Below are positions 1 through 5,952 of a stretch of DNA of 7,194 bases, in pieces (within the stretch, counting starts at the first letter, position 1; the number at the start of each line of letters is the position of its first letter). The notes below the pieces were generated by a model. It did no database searches, was not told the origin of the DNA, and saw only the letters and a list, made by a program, of their open reading frames with translations. Position numbers and translations under genes: made by a program. Location of the stretch: assembly GCA_946405565.1 (NCBI GenBank), contig CAMJHU010000091.1:1-7194 (forward strand), given 5' to 3'. Origin of the DNA: an uncultured Clostridia bacterium (GTDB taxonomy: Bacteria; Bacillota; Clostridia; Oscillospirales; Acutalibacteraceae).

Positions 1-511
1 CGGTCATGAGCAGCGAAGTCGTATGTCTGTGACGTGCGCTGAGAAAGGCAATCAGCACGATGGCGCCGATGGAAAGCAGCGCCTCGCCGAAGTAAACCTG
101 ATAGCCGAAAAGCGAGTACATATGTCCGAATTCAAAGACGCCGCCCATGAAATACCGCGCAAACAGCGGCAGGGACGTGGCATTCGCCCAGAGAATTGCC
201 AGATAGGTAATCAGTACAAACCACGCCACGACAAATCCGGGGTCATACCCCAGCGCGTGTCGCACAAACGTATAGGAACCGCCAGTTTCGGGGAAACGGT
301 TCATCATGTAATGGTAATTTCTTGCTATGACCCACATCAGAAAACCGCCGATCAACAGTCCCAGACAGCTTCCGAGCGGTCCCGCCTGCATCAGATAGCT
401 GTTGGTGGTGACCACCAGCGAACCCCAGCCAACGCTGGTACCGAGTGAAAGCGCCCACGCGCCGGTCGGTGTGACAAAAGGCTGTAAGCGCATTTTGTTT
501 CTTTTAGGCAT
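1..511 (-). CDS. APC-superfamily amino acid permease, N-terminal part (runs off left edge)
   Basis: An open frame starts with ATG at 511 (MPKRNKMRLQPFVTP) and reads 170 codons without a stop to the left edge, so only the N-terminal third or so is visible. The protein is strongly hydrophobic. TM1 is about residues 17-37 and carries the glycine-rich GTSVGWGSLVV typical of the unwound substrate-binding helix of APC transporters. TM2 is about 46-66. The motif RFPETGGSYTFVR (72-84) matches the APC family's P-E-x-G-G-S-Y signature, and further helices lie at about 93-113 and 142-160. Members of the family move amino acids or polyamines across the cytoplasmic membrane by H+ or Na+ symport or by exchange; the substrate cannot be told from this part. 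A second in-frame ATG lies at 493. The ribosome site before 511 is weak (AGAAG). The gene is 51 bp downstream of the seven-TM gene with no terminator between them, so it is probably the last visible member of that operon. Confidence 0.9.
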   Translation of the reverse strand, partial: MPKRNKMRLQPFVTPTGAWALSLGTSVGWGSLVVTTNSYLMQAGPLGSCLGLLIGGFLMWVIARNYHYMMNRFPETGGSYTFVRHALGYDPGFVVAWFVLITYLAILWANATSLPLFARYFMGGVFEFGHMYSLFGYQVYFGEALLSIGAIVLIAFLSARHRHTTSLLMT

Positions 512-562
512 TGTTTACACACACTTCTTTTTTTATTTTCTTGCTTTGTCATGGTAGCTCGA

Positions 563-1420
563 CTAAATCAACGACAGCAGCCACGCTAGGATATAATAAG
601 TACCCGTCACCCCCATATACAGCACCACGGGACGCCAGACTGTATCGGTGCGATGATAAATCACGCTGTATGCCGCCGCCTGCAGCGCCGCGTACATCAC
701 AATGAAAAAGCCCGCGCTCCTTAATCCGCTCCACGACATGCCCAGCATTCCCAACGTGAGGATCAAGGCGCCCGCAATGGTCAGCGGCAGATACATTTTG
801 TCGCGTGTTTCGGAAAGAGGGGTCAGCACCATGCGCAGCAGCGCCGACGGTATCGCCAGATAGAGCATGATATTGACAACCGGCACGAGCAGCAGTTTCG
901 TCAGGTAATACATGACCGTGGCAAACGCGCTGCCTTCGGGCGGTACGAACGAACCGTCAAAAATCCGTGACAGTACCAGATAAAGCACGTCCACGCCGAA
1001 CGCCGCGACAGTCGCATAGCCCACCCGTTTTTTCCACGTTTCCTTAGGACGTCCTGCGCCGCTGTACTGGATATTGAGCGCAAAGCCGAACGCAATCGTC
1101 ACGATCAGTACCAGCGCCAGTTCGAGCAGCTTGGTCAGGCACTCCGCCAGATAGCCGTTGCGGTTGTCGAGCATCCAGAAGTAGGGCATGATAAAGGCAG
1201 TGATCTTCCCGCTCAGCACGTTCCAATAATGCAGCGCCGTAATAAGCAGCGCCGTACCCGCCACAGCTGCCGCCCAGAGCAGCACGGTCTCGATATTTTT
1301 TTCCTTCTGCGTCTTTTCGTGATACACCGAATCGAGCATTTCCTCCTCGCGCATGGCGCGAATCTCGCTGGCGCTCATGGCTTTTTTCTCGGGATCCTGT
1401 TTGTTTGGCTTCTTTGACAT
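563..1420 (-). CDS. Seven-TM integral membrane protein of unknown function
   Basis: This encodes a 285-residue protein that I do not recognise. The first 43 residues are polar and charged (MSKKPNKQDPEKKAMSASE...), probably cytoplasmic. About seven hydrophobic helices follow, near residues 44-64, 95-117, 134-154, 167-192, 209-229, 235-255 and 264-284, with the last ending at the C-terminus (AWLLSLI). A basic loop, GRPKETWKKR (123-132), fits the inside face between helices two and three. No catalytic or transport motif is visible. The ATG at 1420 is preferred because AAAGGA (1433-1438) precedes it by 12 nt. The same frame stays open back to 1663, but that extension would overlap the Fe-S gene and reads as low-complexity Arg/Gly, as shadows do. 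It lies 59 bp after the QueG-like gene and 51 bp before the permease, on the same strand, which suggests a membrane role alongside peptide or amino acid uptake. That role is inference only. Confidence 0.8.
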   Translation of the reverse strand: MSKKPNKQDPEKKAMSASEIRAMREEEMLDSVYHEKTQKEKNIETVLLWAAAVAGTALLITALHYWNVLSGKITAFIMPYFWMLDNRNGYLAECLTKLLELALVLIVTIAFGFALNIQYSGAGRPKETWKKRVGYATVAAFGVDVLYLVLSRIFDGSFVPPEGSAFATVMYYLTKLLLVPVVNIMLYLAIPSALLRMVLTPLSETRDKMYLPLTIAGALILTLGMLGMSWSGLRSAGFFIVMYAALQAAAYSVIYHRTDTVWRPVVLYMGVTGTYYILAWLLSLI

Positions 1421-1479
1421 TTCGTATAATCGTCCTTTCGTGATAAGATAGAGGGGGCAACGATCAAAAAACAAACGGT

Positions 1480-2157
1480 TCATCCATTCTGTCCATACGG
1501 ACAAGACCTCATGCACAGTCCGCAGACCGCGCCGCGTCCGATGTGACCGTAGGCTTTCTTCATGTGGGCGGAACATTTTTCCGCGTCGAAGATATCTTCC
1601 CGCGCCATCCCGCGCACATAATTCACACCCTTCACCGCTCCCGCCGGACAAGCGTCCACGCACCGGCGGCAGTCGCCGCAGCGGGATTCCATCGGCTGTC
1701 CTGTGACGGGAAGCTCCCTGTCGGTGAGAACGGTAGCCAGACGCACACGCGGACCATAGACCGGCGAAACGAAGAGGGCGCTCTTGCCAATCCAGCCGAG
1801 GCCCGCCGCCACAGCGGCTGATTTGTGCTGATAGATGCCGGTGTATTTGTCCCCGCGGTCGTGAACACTCTGGGACGCCGCGATGGGATAGGCTCTCGCG
1901 CCGTCGCGGCGCAGCATTTCACAGGCGAGCAGGGCACAGCGGTCGAGCAGGGCATTGGCGGCGCGGTAGTGCTGGAAATAGGCATAGGTGGGCGCGCCGT
2001 CAATTTCGTCCACCACCGCGTCTGAAAGACGGAACATCAGTGTGACGGCGTAATGATACCGCGCCAGATCCGGCGGCACGGTATCGTCAACGCGGCTGAA
2101 CCCCACCTCGCACAGACCTTCGTCCAGCAGGCGCGCTTTGAACGTGTCAAAATCCAT
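1480..2157 (-). CDS. Short QueG-like double [4Fe-4S] cluster protein (epoxyqueuosine reductase-related)
   Basis: This is a 225-residue soluble protein. The C-terminal third carries a two-cluster ferredoxin-like arrangement: CGDCRRCVDACP (Cys160, 163, 166, 170), then Cys195, then CGLCMRSCP (Cys212, 215, 219). Just before it, AGLGWIGKSALFVSP (118-132) and LATVLTDRELP (140-150) are close to the cobalamin-binding core of QueG, which reduces epoxyqueuosine to queuosine in tRNA and is related to reductive dehalogenases. Full QueG is roughly 350-390 residues and has a C-terminal HEAT-like extension for tRNA binding; this protein ends six residues after the last cluster motif. By eye, the catalytic Asp of QueG (in the segment 'vDs.PvlEr' before AGLGWIGK) is replaced by Tyr105 (YTGIYQHK). 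It is therefore probably a paralogue with another, unknown reductase role rather than QueG. The ATG start follows GGGAGAG (2167-2173) by 9 nt. It sits 29 bp after the peptide-binding protein gene, probably in the same operon. Confidence 0.88.
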   Translation of the reverse strand: MDFDTFKARLLDEGLCEVGFSRVDDTVPPDLARYHYAVTLMFRLSDAVVDEIDGAPTYAYFQHYRAANALLDRCALLACEMLRRDGARAYPIAASQSVHDRGDKYTGIYQHKSAAVAAGLGWIGKSALFVSPVYGPRVRLATVLTDRELPVTGQPMESRCGDCRRCVDACPAGAVKGVNYVRGMAREDIFDAEKCSAHMKKAYGHIGRGAVCGLCMRSCPYGQNG

Positions 2158-2186
2158 TTGTTGTTTCTCTCCCGATGGTTATTCGG

Positions 2187-3839
2187 TTATTCCACAAACC
2201 GGCAGTTGGTAAAATCGGCGGCGCCGTCGAAGGGCGAAAAGTAGATGCCCGACACGTTGGGGCGCATGACAAAATAGGTCACTTCATAGTAGACCGGATA
2301 AAAAATCACATAGGTACAGAGATATTTTTCCGCCGCCGCCATCGGCGCGAGGATGTCCTCGGTGTTGCTGCGGGAAGAAGCCTGCGCCACCAGCTTGTCA
2401 TAGGCAGGGTGCTTCAGAAAGGCGGGGTTGGAGGACGAATCGGAAGTAAAGCGGCTGAGGGTGTTGAGGGGGTCGTCCTTGGTGGGCGCGATGGGATAGA
2501 AGGCAATCTGATAATTGCCCAAACTGATGCGGGACTGGAGGGTTGCCATGTCGAGCGGCTCGATGTTGGCGTAGACATAGAGGTTCTCCTGCCACGAACG
2601 CATGACGCCGTACATAAGGTTCTTGATTTCCTCATCGTCGGGACAGATCAGCGTGAGATTGGGCATACGGCTGAGTTCCACCGATTCCAGCGCTTTAAGC
2701 AGCGAGTTCCGTGCCTCGGAAGGGTCATAGGTTTCCTTGAAGCCGCCCCCTGCCAGTTCGCGGTAGAGATGTCCGTTGATATGGGTGGAAGGGGGAATAA
2801 TGTCATTGGCAGCCTCAAATCCGTAGGGAAGCAGACTGTGTCCCTTTTCGTCCTTATCGCTGACGCACGCCATAAAAGCACGCCGCACGGCGGTCAGACC
2901 GATGGCGGGCTTTTCGAGATTGAAGAGGAAGCCCCAGGTGGTATCGGTGACGGTGGTGTACTGGTATTCGGTGTCCTTGAGCTTGGCGATGTCCTCGGTC
3001 GCGATCACGGCGGATTCCACGGTTTCATTTTCGAGCAGCGAAAAATAATTGGTGTCGGAACTGCGGATCCCGAAATACAGCACGCGGGGCGAAACCGTGT
3101 GATACCCGGCGTAATTCTCGTTGCGAATTGTGCGGACGTAGTTATCGTGGGACCATTTGGTAATCTTAAAGGGACCGTTGCTGAGAATATACTGGCTGTC
3201 GGTGTTGAAATCCAGCCCGTAATGCCCGTTGGTGCTTTCAAAGAAAGCCTGATGACAGGGCATAAAAACCGCGTTGGGGGTTTGCAGAACGAATTCCTTG
3301 TAAGGATATTCCATTGACACCTTGAGGGTATAGTCATCAATCACCGTCACGCCCAGCGACTGCTTTTCGCTTTTGCCCTCGTTGATAGAACGGGCATTCT
3401 TGATGGGAAAGAGCTGCGAACAGGTGGTGGAATGGGTGGCAGGATCAAGCGCACGCTGCCATGCAAAGACAAAGTCCCGCGCGGTGACGGGGGTGCCTTC
3501 CTCATCCGACCACTTGGCATTATGACGCAGCCGGAAGGTGTATTCGGTATAATCCGCGTTATTGCTCCACTCTTCCGCCACGCCCGGAATAATGCTGCCG
3601 TCGGCGTCAAATCGGGTCAGTCCCTCAAAGATGTTGCGGATTACGAGCAGGGAATTGTTGTCGGACGCCATCTGCGGGTCAAGGTTGCGCGGCTCGCTGG
3701 TGAGGGAATAGCTGATCGCCTTGTTGGTTCCGTCGTCGCTGCTGCAAGCCGTCAGTGTGGACAGCACGGACAAAAGCAAACCCAAACTCACACACAAAGC
3801 AATGATTTTTTTCCCAACATATTTCGTCAAATCATGCAC
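2187..3839 (-). CDS. Oligopeptide ABC transporter substrate-binding lipoprotein (OppA/SBP_bac_5 family)
   Basis: This encodes a 550-residue extracytoplasmic binding protein, close to the usual 540-560 of OppA. The N-terminus is a lipoprotein signal: Lys at 6 and 10-11, a hydrophobic run over 12-27, and the lipobox LTAC with the lipidated Cys at 32. The mature part opens with SYSLTSEPRNLDPQMASDN, and PGVAEEWSNNADYTEYTF (85-102) followed by RLRHNAKWSDEEG matches the family-5 solute-binding signature. It should sit lipid-anchored on the outer face of the membrane and capture peptides for an Opp/Dpp-type importer. No permease or ATPase genes adjoin it here. The start is uncertain: GTG at 3839 is the most upstream choice, only nine bases after the previous stop, but AGAGGGG (3841-3847) sits almost on top of it. 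TTG at 3830 (MTKYVGKK...) lies 10 nt from that site and leaves the signal peptide intact. An ATG at 3835 is out of frame and stops after two codons. Confidence 0.95.
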   Translation of the reverse strand: MHDLTKYVGKKIIALCVSLGLLLSVLSTLTACSSDDGTNKAISYSLTSEPRNLDPQMASDNNSLLVIRNIFEGLTRFDADGSIIPGVAEEWSNNADYTEYTFRLRHNAKWSDEEGTPVTARDFVFAWQRALDPATHSTTCSQLFPIKNARSINEGKSEKQSLGVTVIDDYTLKVSMEYPYKEFVLQTPNAVFMPCHQAFFESTNGHYGLDFNTDSQYILSNGPFKITKWSHDNYVRTIRNENYAGYHTVSPRVLYFGIRSSDTNYFSLLENETVESAVIATEDIAKLKDTEYQYTTVTDTTWGFLFNLEKPAIGLTAVRRAFMACVSDKDEKGHSLLPYGFEAANDIIPPSTHINGHLYRELAGGGFKETYDPSEARNSLLKALESVELSRMPNLTLICPDDEEIKNLMYGVMRSWQENLYVYANIEPLDMATLQSRISLGNYQIAFYPIAPTKDDPLNTLSRFTSDSSSNPAFLKHPAYDKLVAQASSRSNTEDILAPMAAAEKYLCTYVIFYPVYYEVTYFVMRPNVSGIYFSPFDGAADFTNCRFVE

Positions 3840-3840
3840 G

Positions 3841-3847
3841 CCCCTCT
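3841..3847 (-). promoter_or_regulatory. Ribosome binding site of the peptide-binding protein gene (start ambiguous)
   Basis: The minus strand reads AGAGGGG here, between the TGA of the upstream gene (3849-3851) and the candidate starts. It is 1 nt from GTG at 3839, too close, and 10 nt from TTG at 3830, which is acceptable. The site favours TTG or translational coupling from the upstream gene. Confidence 0.55.
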
Positions 3848-3848
3848 T

Positions 3849-4595
3849 TCATTGCACCTGCTCCATATGCCATTCATTGCTGTCGGAATGGCGGCGCAGG
3901 GTCACACTCACGCCGTGTTCGGCGATGTGCTCCTGAAAATCGTTGTTCATGCCGCCATGGACTTCCACACCCACGTTCCCCGCGTGAGTGCTGACGGAAA
4001 AGCCCGTGACAGAAAATGTGTCGCGAATGGTTTCTATGGAAATCAGTTCCTTGGCTTCGTCGCGGATATCCTCGCTGTCATACACCGCCTTGACGTACTC
4101 GCAGCAGGTCGTGAGAATTTCCTGCTCGCGGTCGTAGGCGGCATACAATGCTTCCCGGATCACGGGGAACACCTGTTCAAGTGTGGAATCGTCATCCATA
4201 TCAGCGGTGAGACTGTCCGGTTTTTTTCCGCCAAACAGTGGCAGATCACTGGACGTCGCTTCCAGCGTATGCTCCTTCGTGTCATAGTCAAACACGAACT
4301 TGCCCAAGCGGGGATCCTCCCATGTCACCGTCCTATAATATTTCTGGCGGTAACGTTCGCGCTGATACGCCTCTATCTGATCGGAAATCCACACATACGC
4401 CGCCGTGATCAAAAACCACAGTATAATCAGAATGAAGAAAAACCACCAATATTTCTCCAACTCCGGCGCGACAGCATGTCTGAGAAACCTCGGTCGGCAG
4501 AGAATACCCAAACAAACCTCCACAAACAGCACCGAAATCCACAGCCGGAAAACGATTGTTTTGATGATTTTCCAGATGGCTTTCAGGATTTTCAC
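3849..4595 (-). CDS. Two-TM membrane-anchored protein of unknown function
   Basis: This encodes a 248-residue protein (MKILKAIWKIIKTIVFRLW...) with two N-terminal hydrophobic helices, about residues 9-32 and 46-68; the second is very aromatic (YWWFFFILIILWFL). A short basic stretch (EAYQRERYRQKYYR) leads into a soluble domain of about 160 residues. That domain begins WEDPRLGKFVFDYDTKEHTLEA and ends in a likely beta-rich segment (GFSVSTHAGNVGVEVHGG...HGVSVTLRRHS). The 'DP.LG.f..d' opening recalls uncharacterised beta-rich domains such as DUF2262/DUF6985, but I cannot confirm a family. The start is GTG at 4595: AAGGAG lies 8 nt before it, whereas GTG at 4604 overlaps that site. It is the first gene after a good promoter and ends 9 bp before the peptide-binding protein gene, so the two are probably translated in step. 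A link to peptide uptake or its control is inference. Confidence 0.82.
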   Translation of the reverse strand: MKILKAIWKIIKTIVFRLWISVLFVEVCLGILCRPRFLRHAVAPELEKYWWFFFILIILWFLITAAYVWISDQIEAYQRERYRQKYYRTVTWEDPRLGKFVFDYDTKEHTLEATSSDLPLFGGKKPDSLTADMDDDSTLEQVFPVIREALYAAYDREQEILTTCCEYVKAVYDSEDIRDEAKELISIETIRDTFSVTGFSVSTHAGNVGVEVHGGMNNDFQEHIAEHGVSVTLRRHSDSNEWHMEQVQ

Positions 4596-4603
4596 CCAAC
4601 ACA

Positions 4604-4609
4604 CTCCTT
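4604..4609 (-). promoter_or_regulatory. Ribosome binding site that fixes the start at 4595
   Basis: The minus strand reads AAGGAG, a near-perfect Shine-Dalgarno sequence. It is separated by 8 nt from GTG at 4595 and overlaps the alternative GTG at 4604, so it decides for the shorter protein. Confidence 0.8.
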
Positions 4610-4634
4610 CCGCATGACAGCCTATATCAATGAC

Positions 4635-4663
4635 ATTTTAGCGCAAATCCACCTGCATTGCAA
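4635..4663 (-). promoter_or_regulatory. Predicted sigma-A promoter of the left-hand five-gene operon
   Basis: On the minus strand, TTGCAA (-35, 4658-4663) and TAAAAT (-10, 4635-4640) are separated by exactly 17 bp. Transcription would start near 4628 and give a leader of about 30 nt that holds the AAGGAG ribosome site. It is the only convincing promoter seen upstream of the run of five genes. Confidence 0.72.
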
Positions 4664-4678
4664 GAGAAATCTTGTTAA

Positions 4679-4700
4679 AAATTGATAATGATATCAATTT
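4679..4700. repeat. Perfect inverted repeat (9-bp arms, 4-bp spacer), possible operator
   Basis: AAATTGATA (4679-4687) and TATCAATTT (4692-4700) are exact reverse complements around the spacer ATGA. The element is AT-rich and lies 15 bp upstream of the -35 box of the operon promoter and just past the T-tract of the nuclease-gene terminator. Position and symmetry fit a dimeric regulator's operator. The GATAATGATA core overlaps half of a Fur-type box, but the second half does not fit. Chance or a weak hairpin cannot be excluded. Confidence 0.45.
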
Positions 4701-4704
4701 GCAT

Positions 4705-4751
4705 AAAAAAGCCCGGCGGAAACCCTGTCAATGCGACAAGGTCCGCCGGGC
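4705..4751 (-). terminator. Intrinsic terminator of the Rpn-type nuclease gene
   Basis: On the minus strand a 10-bp stem, GCCCGGCGGA/TCCGCCGGGC, continues after a TT bulge into a 7-bp stem, CCTTGTC/GACAGGG (one T-G pair), with loop GCATT. It is followed at once by TTTTTT (4705-4710). It starts 20 bp after the nuclease gene's stop. The plus-strand side has no T-tract, so it acts on minus-strand transcripts. Confidence 0.93.
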
Positions 4752-4771
4752 GGATCATGTCTGGTCATCTC

Positions 4772-5767
4772 TTACGCATGGGAAAGAGCCGTGTTCAGAT
4801 ACTGTTCGGCTTCGTCCTGGGTAATCGAGAACTTATGGATGATTCTGGTAAGGATTTCGTTATTATCCAGCCCCAGATCACGGCATATCCCGATGGCGCC
4901 AAGAATCCCCTTCTCCATGCCTTCAGCCATGCCTTCTGCTTTGCCTTCTGCTTTGCCTTCTGCTTTGGCGTCAAATCTCATTTCTTCAATCGCAACGCAC
5001 ATATTTACGGTCTCCTTTCCTTCTTCATATGGCAATCCTGAACCGGTGACAATATTCAGCATATCGGCGGTCTTTCTGGAAACGTGCCGATATGCCTCAT
5101 CTGCCTGTACCAGTTCCCGCAGCTCATTCTTATCCAGCGATTTCTTCATAAACTGCAACGCAAGGCGCAGTTCCGTGTGAAATTTTCCGAATTCTGTATC
5201 CGGTATCTGCGCAGGCGCTATCAGACGGAGATGATAATTATCCACAAAGCGCAGTATATCGGTGTCACCTGACAGCATTCCGTATAAATCGGTGGGTGCC
5301 GTCCACGGTTCCGCACCGAAATACAGTGTGAGCGTAATGACCGGCAGCAGCTTATCCGTGCGGTAAAATCCCGACAGAAATTCCGCGCCGGTTTCCGGTT
5401 TTGCCTCCCCACGACGGTGAGATTTCGCCGCCGATTCTACCTGTGACGCGTATTGCATCACGTCATACAGCATATTCCGTATGGGCATCGCATAGTGAAT
5501 CTGCGACTGATTTTCAATGCCCAACAGCAGATACGCGGCTTTATCGTCCTGCATCACCGTCACCATTTTCAGAATATCCCTGTATTTCTGAATGGGAACC
5601 GCCTGACCGTCTTCTCCATAAGGCAGTACAATCGCGGTCGTATCCACCGGTTTAAGCTGTTCCGGCTTGATTCGCTGTTCTCCGTCGTACAGCAGATAAT
5701 TGAACGCATCCGCGAAAATCTCGCTGTCCTGCATATATTCCTTGGTCACAATATCTTTGTCGCCCAT
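4772..5767 (-). CDS. Rpn-family PD-(D/E)XK nuclease / putative transposase
   Basis: This encodes a 331-residue protein of the type widespread in Clostridia. The N-terminus (MGDKDIVTKEYMQDSEIFADAFNYLLYDG) is the usual opening. The PD-(D/E)XK core would include the Asp pair at 74-75 and Glu85/Gln87 in LLLGIENQSQIHYAMP, followed by a YDVMQYASQ helix. A middle segment, EFLSGFYRTDKLLPVITLTLYFG, is also typical. Near the C-terminus is the low-complexity repeat AEGKAEGKAEGMAEGMEKG, followed by a small helical tail (GICRDLGLDNNEILTRIIHKF). Relatives in E. coli (RpnA-E) cut DNA and raise RecA-independent recombination; the natural role is unclear and true transposition has not been shown for most. The start is ATG at 5767: AAAGGAAG (5776-5783) lies 8 nt ahead of it, whereas GTG at 5776 overlaps that site. 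The gene has its own promoter and terminator, so it is a free-standing unit between ilvD and the peptide-uptake operon. Confidence 0.92.
   Translation of the reverse strand: MGDKDIVTKEYMQDSEIFADAFNYLLYDGEQRIKPEQLKPVDTTAIVLPYGEDGQAVPIQKYRDILKMVTVMQDDKAAYLLLGIENQSQIHYAMPIRNMLYDVMQYASQVESAAKSHRRGEAKPETGAEFLSGFYRTDKLLPVITLTLYFGAEPWTAPTDLYGMLSGDTDILRFVDNYHLRLIAPAQIPDTEFGKFHTELRLALQFMKKSLDKNELRELVQADEAYRHVSRKTADMLNIVTGSGLPYEEGKETVNMCVAIEEMRFDAKAEGKAEGKAEGMAEGMEKGILGAIGICRDLGLDNNEILTRIIHKFSITQDEAEQYLNTALSHA
4931..4966 (-). repeat. Three perfect 12-bp tandem repeats inside the nuclease gene
   Basis: The plus-strand unit GCCTTCTGCTTT occurs three times in a row (4931-4942, 4943-4954, 4955-4966), with degenerate copies continuing to about 4907. 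Read on the minus strand the units encode the (A/M)-E-G-K type repeats. A 12-bp unit keeps the frame, so copy number can change without breaking the gene. Confidence 0.93.
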
Positions 5768-5775
5768 GGCGGTCA

Positions 5776-5783
5776 CTTCCTTT
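5776..5783 (-). promoter_or_regulatory. Ribosome binding site that fixes the nuclease start at 5767
   Basis: The minus strand reads AAAGGAAG, 8 nt before ATG at 5767. It overlaps the alternative GTG at 5774-5776, which therefore is unlikely to be used. Confidence 0.78.
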
Positions 5784-5793
5784 CCCTATGGTC

Positions 5794-5822
5794 ATTATAC
5801 CGCTATTTTCACCCGCTGTCAA
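5794..5822 (-). promoter_or_regulatory. Perfect consensus sigma-A promoter of the nuclease gene
   Basis: On the minus strand, TTGACA (5817-5822) and TATAAT (5794-5799) are both exact consensus hexamers with the ideal 17-bp spacer. Transcription should start near 5787, giving a leader of about 20 nt to ATG 5767 that contains the AAAGGAAG ribosome site. No operator-like symmetry was seen over it. Confidence 0.92.
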
Positions 5823-5860
5823 GCGCATGATACCAAGTCAATCCCGTTGTAAAACATTCC

Positions 5861-5913
5861 CGAAACAAAACGCCCGGCGGGGTCTTGTCGCTTTGACAAA
5901 GCCCCGCCGGGCG
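5861..5913 (-). terminator. Intrinsic terminator of ilvD
   Basis: On the minus strand a perfect 12-bp GC-rich stem, CGCCCGGCGGGG/CCCCGCCGGGCG, is extended, after one C-A mismatch, by TTTGTC/GACAAG (one T-G pair) around loop AAAGC. It is followed by TTTTGTTT (5863-5870). It begins 39 bp after the ilvD stop. The outer stem and the TTGTC...GACA inner part are shared with the terminator at 4705-4751. Confidence 0.93.
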
Positions 5914-5952
5914 GATAGTGCAATCAAATTTTTCAAAGCCGCAAAGAAAACC

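Noticed and set aside
23..448. Plus-strand frame of 141 codons near the left edge
   Set aside because: It is antisense to the APC permease, whose minus-strand translation has clear TM helices and the PETGGSY motif.
1421..1479. A promoter in the 59-bp gap before the seven-TM gene (TTGTTT-18-TATCTT)
   Set aside because: The hexamers match consensus poorly and the spacer is 18 bp; co-transcription is the simpler reading.
1421..1663. N-terminal extension of the seven-TM protein to 1663
   Set aside because: It would overlap the Fe-S gene by 184 bp in another frame and encode an Arg/Gly-rich stretch. ATG at 1420 has a ribosome site and a sensible N-terminus.
2175..3317. Long plus-strand open frame (380 codons) opposite the peptide-binding protein gene
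   Set aside because: It is antisense to a clear SBP_bac_5 gene. Its translation is His/Gly/Val/Arg-rich with no domain, as expected for the complement of GC-rich coding DNA.
3432..4685. Plus-strand open frame of 417 codons across two minus-strand genes
   Set aside because: It spans the junction of two convincing minus-strand genes, the operon promoter and the inverted repeat. The translation has no family features, so it is a shadow frame.
4679..4700. Calling the inverted repeat a Fur box
   Set aside because: Only one half (TGATAAT) matches the 7-1-7 Fur consensus and the second half matches 3 of 7, so no regulator is named.
4772..5767. Calling the nuclease gene an insertion sequence
   Set aside because: No target-site duplication or classical terminal repeats were found. 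The flanking hairpins are good terminators, and Rpn-family 'transposases' are not generally shown to transpose.
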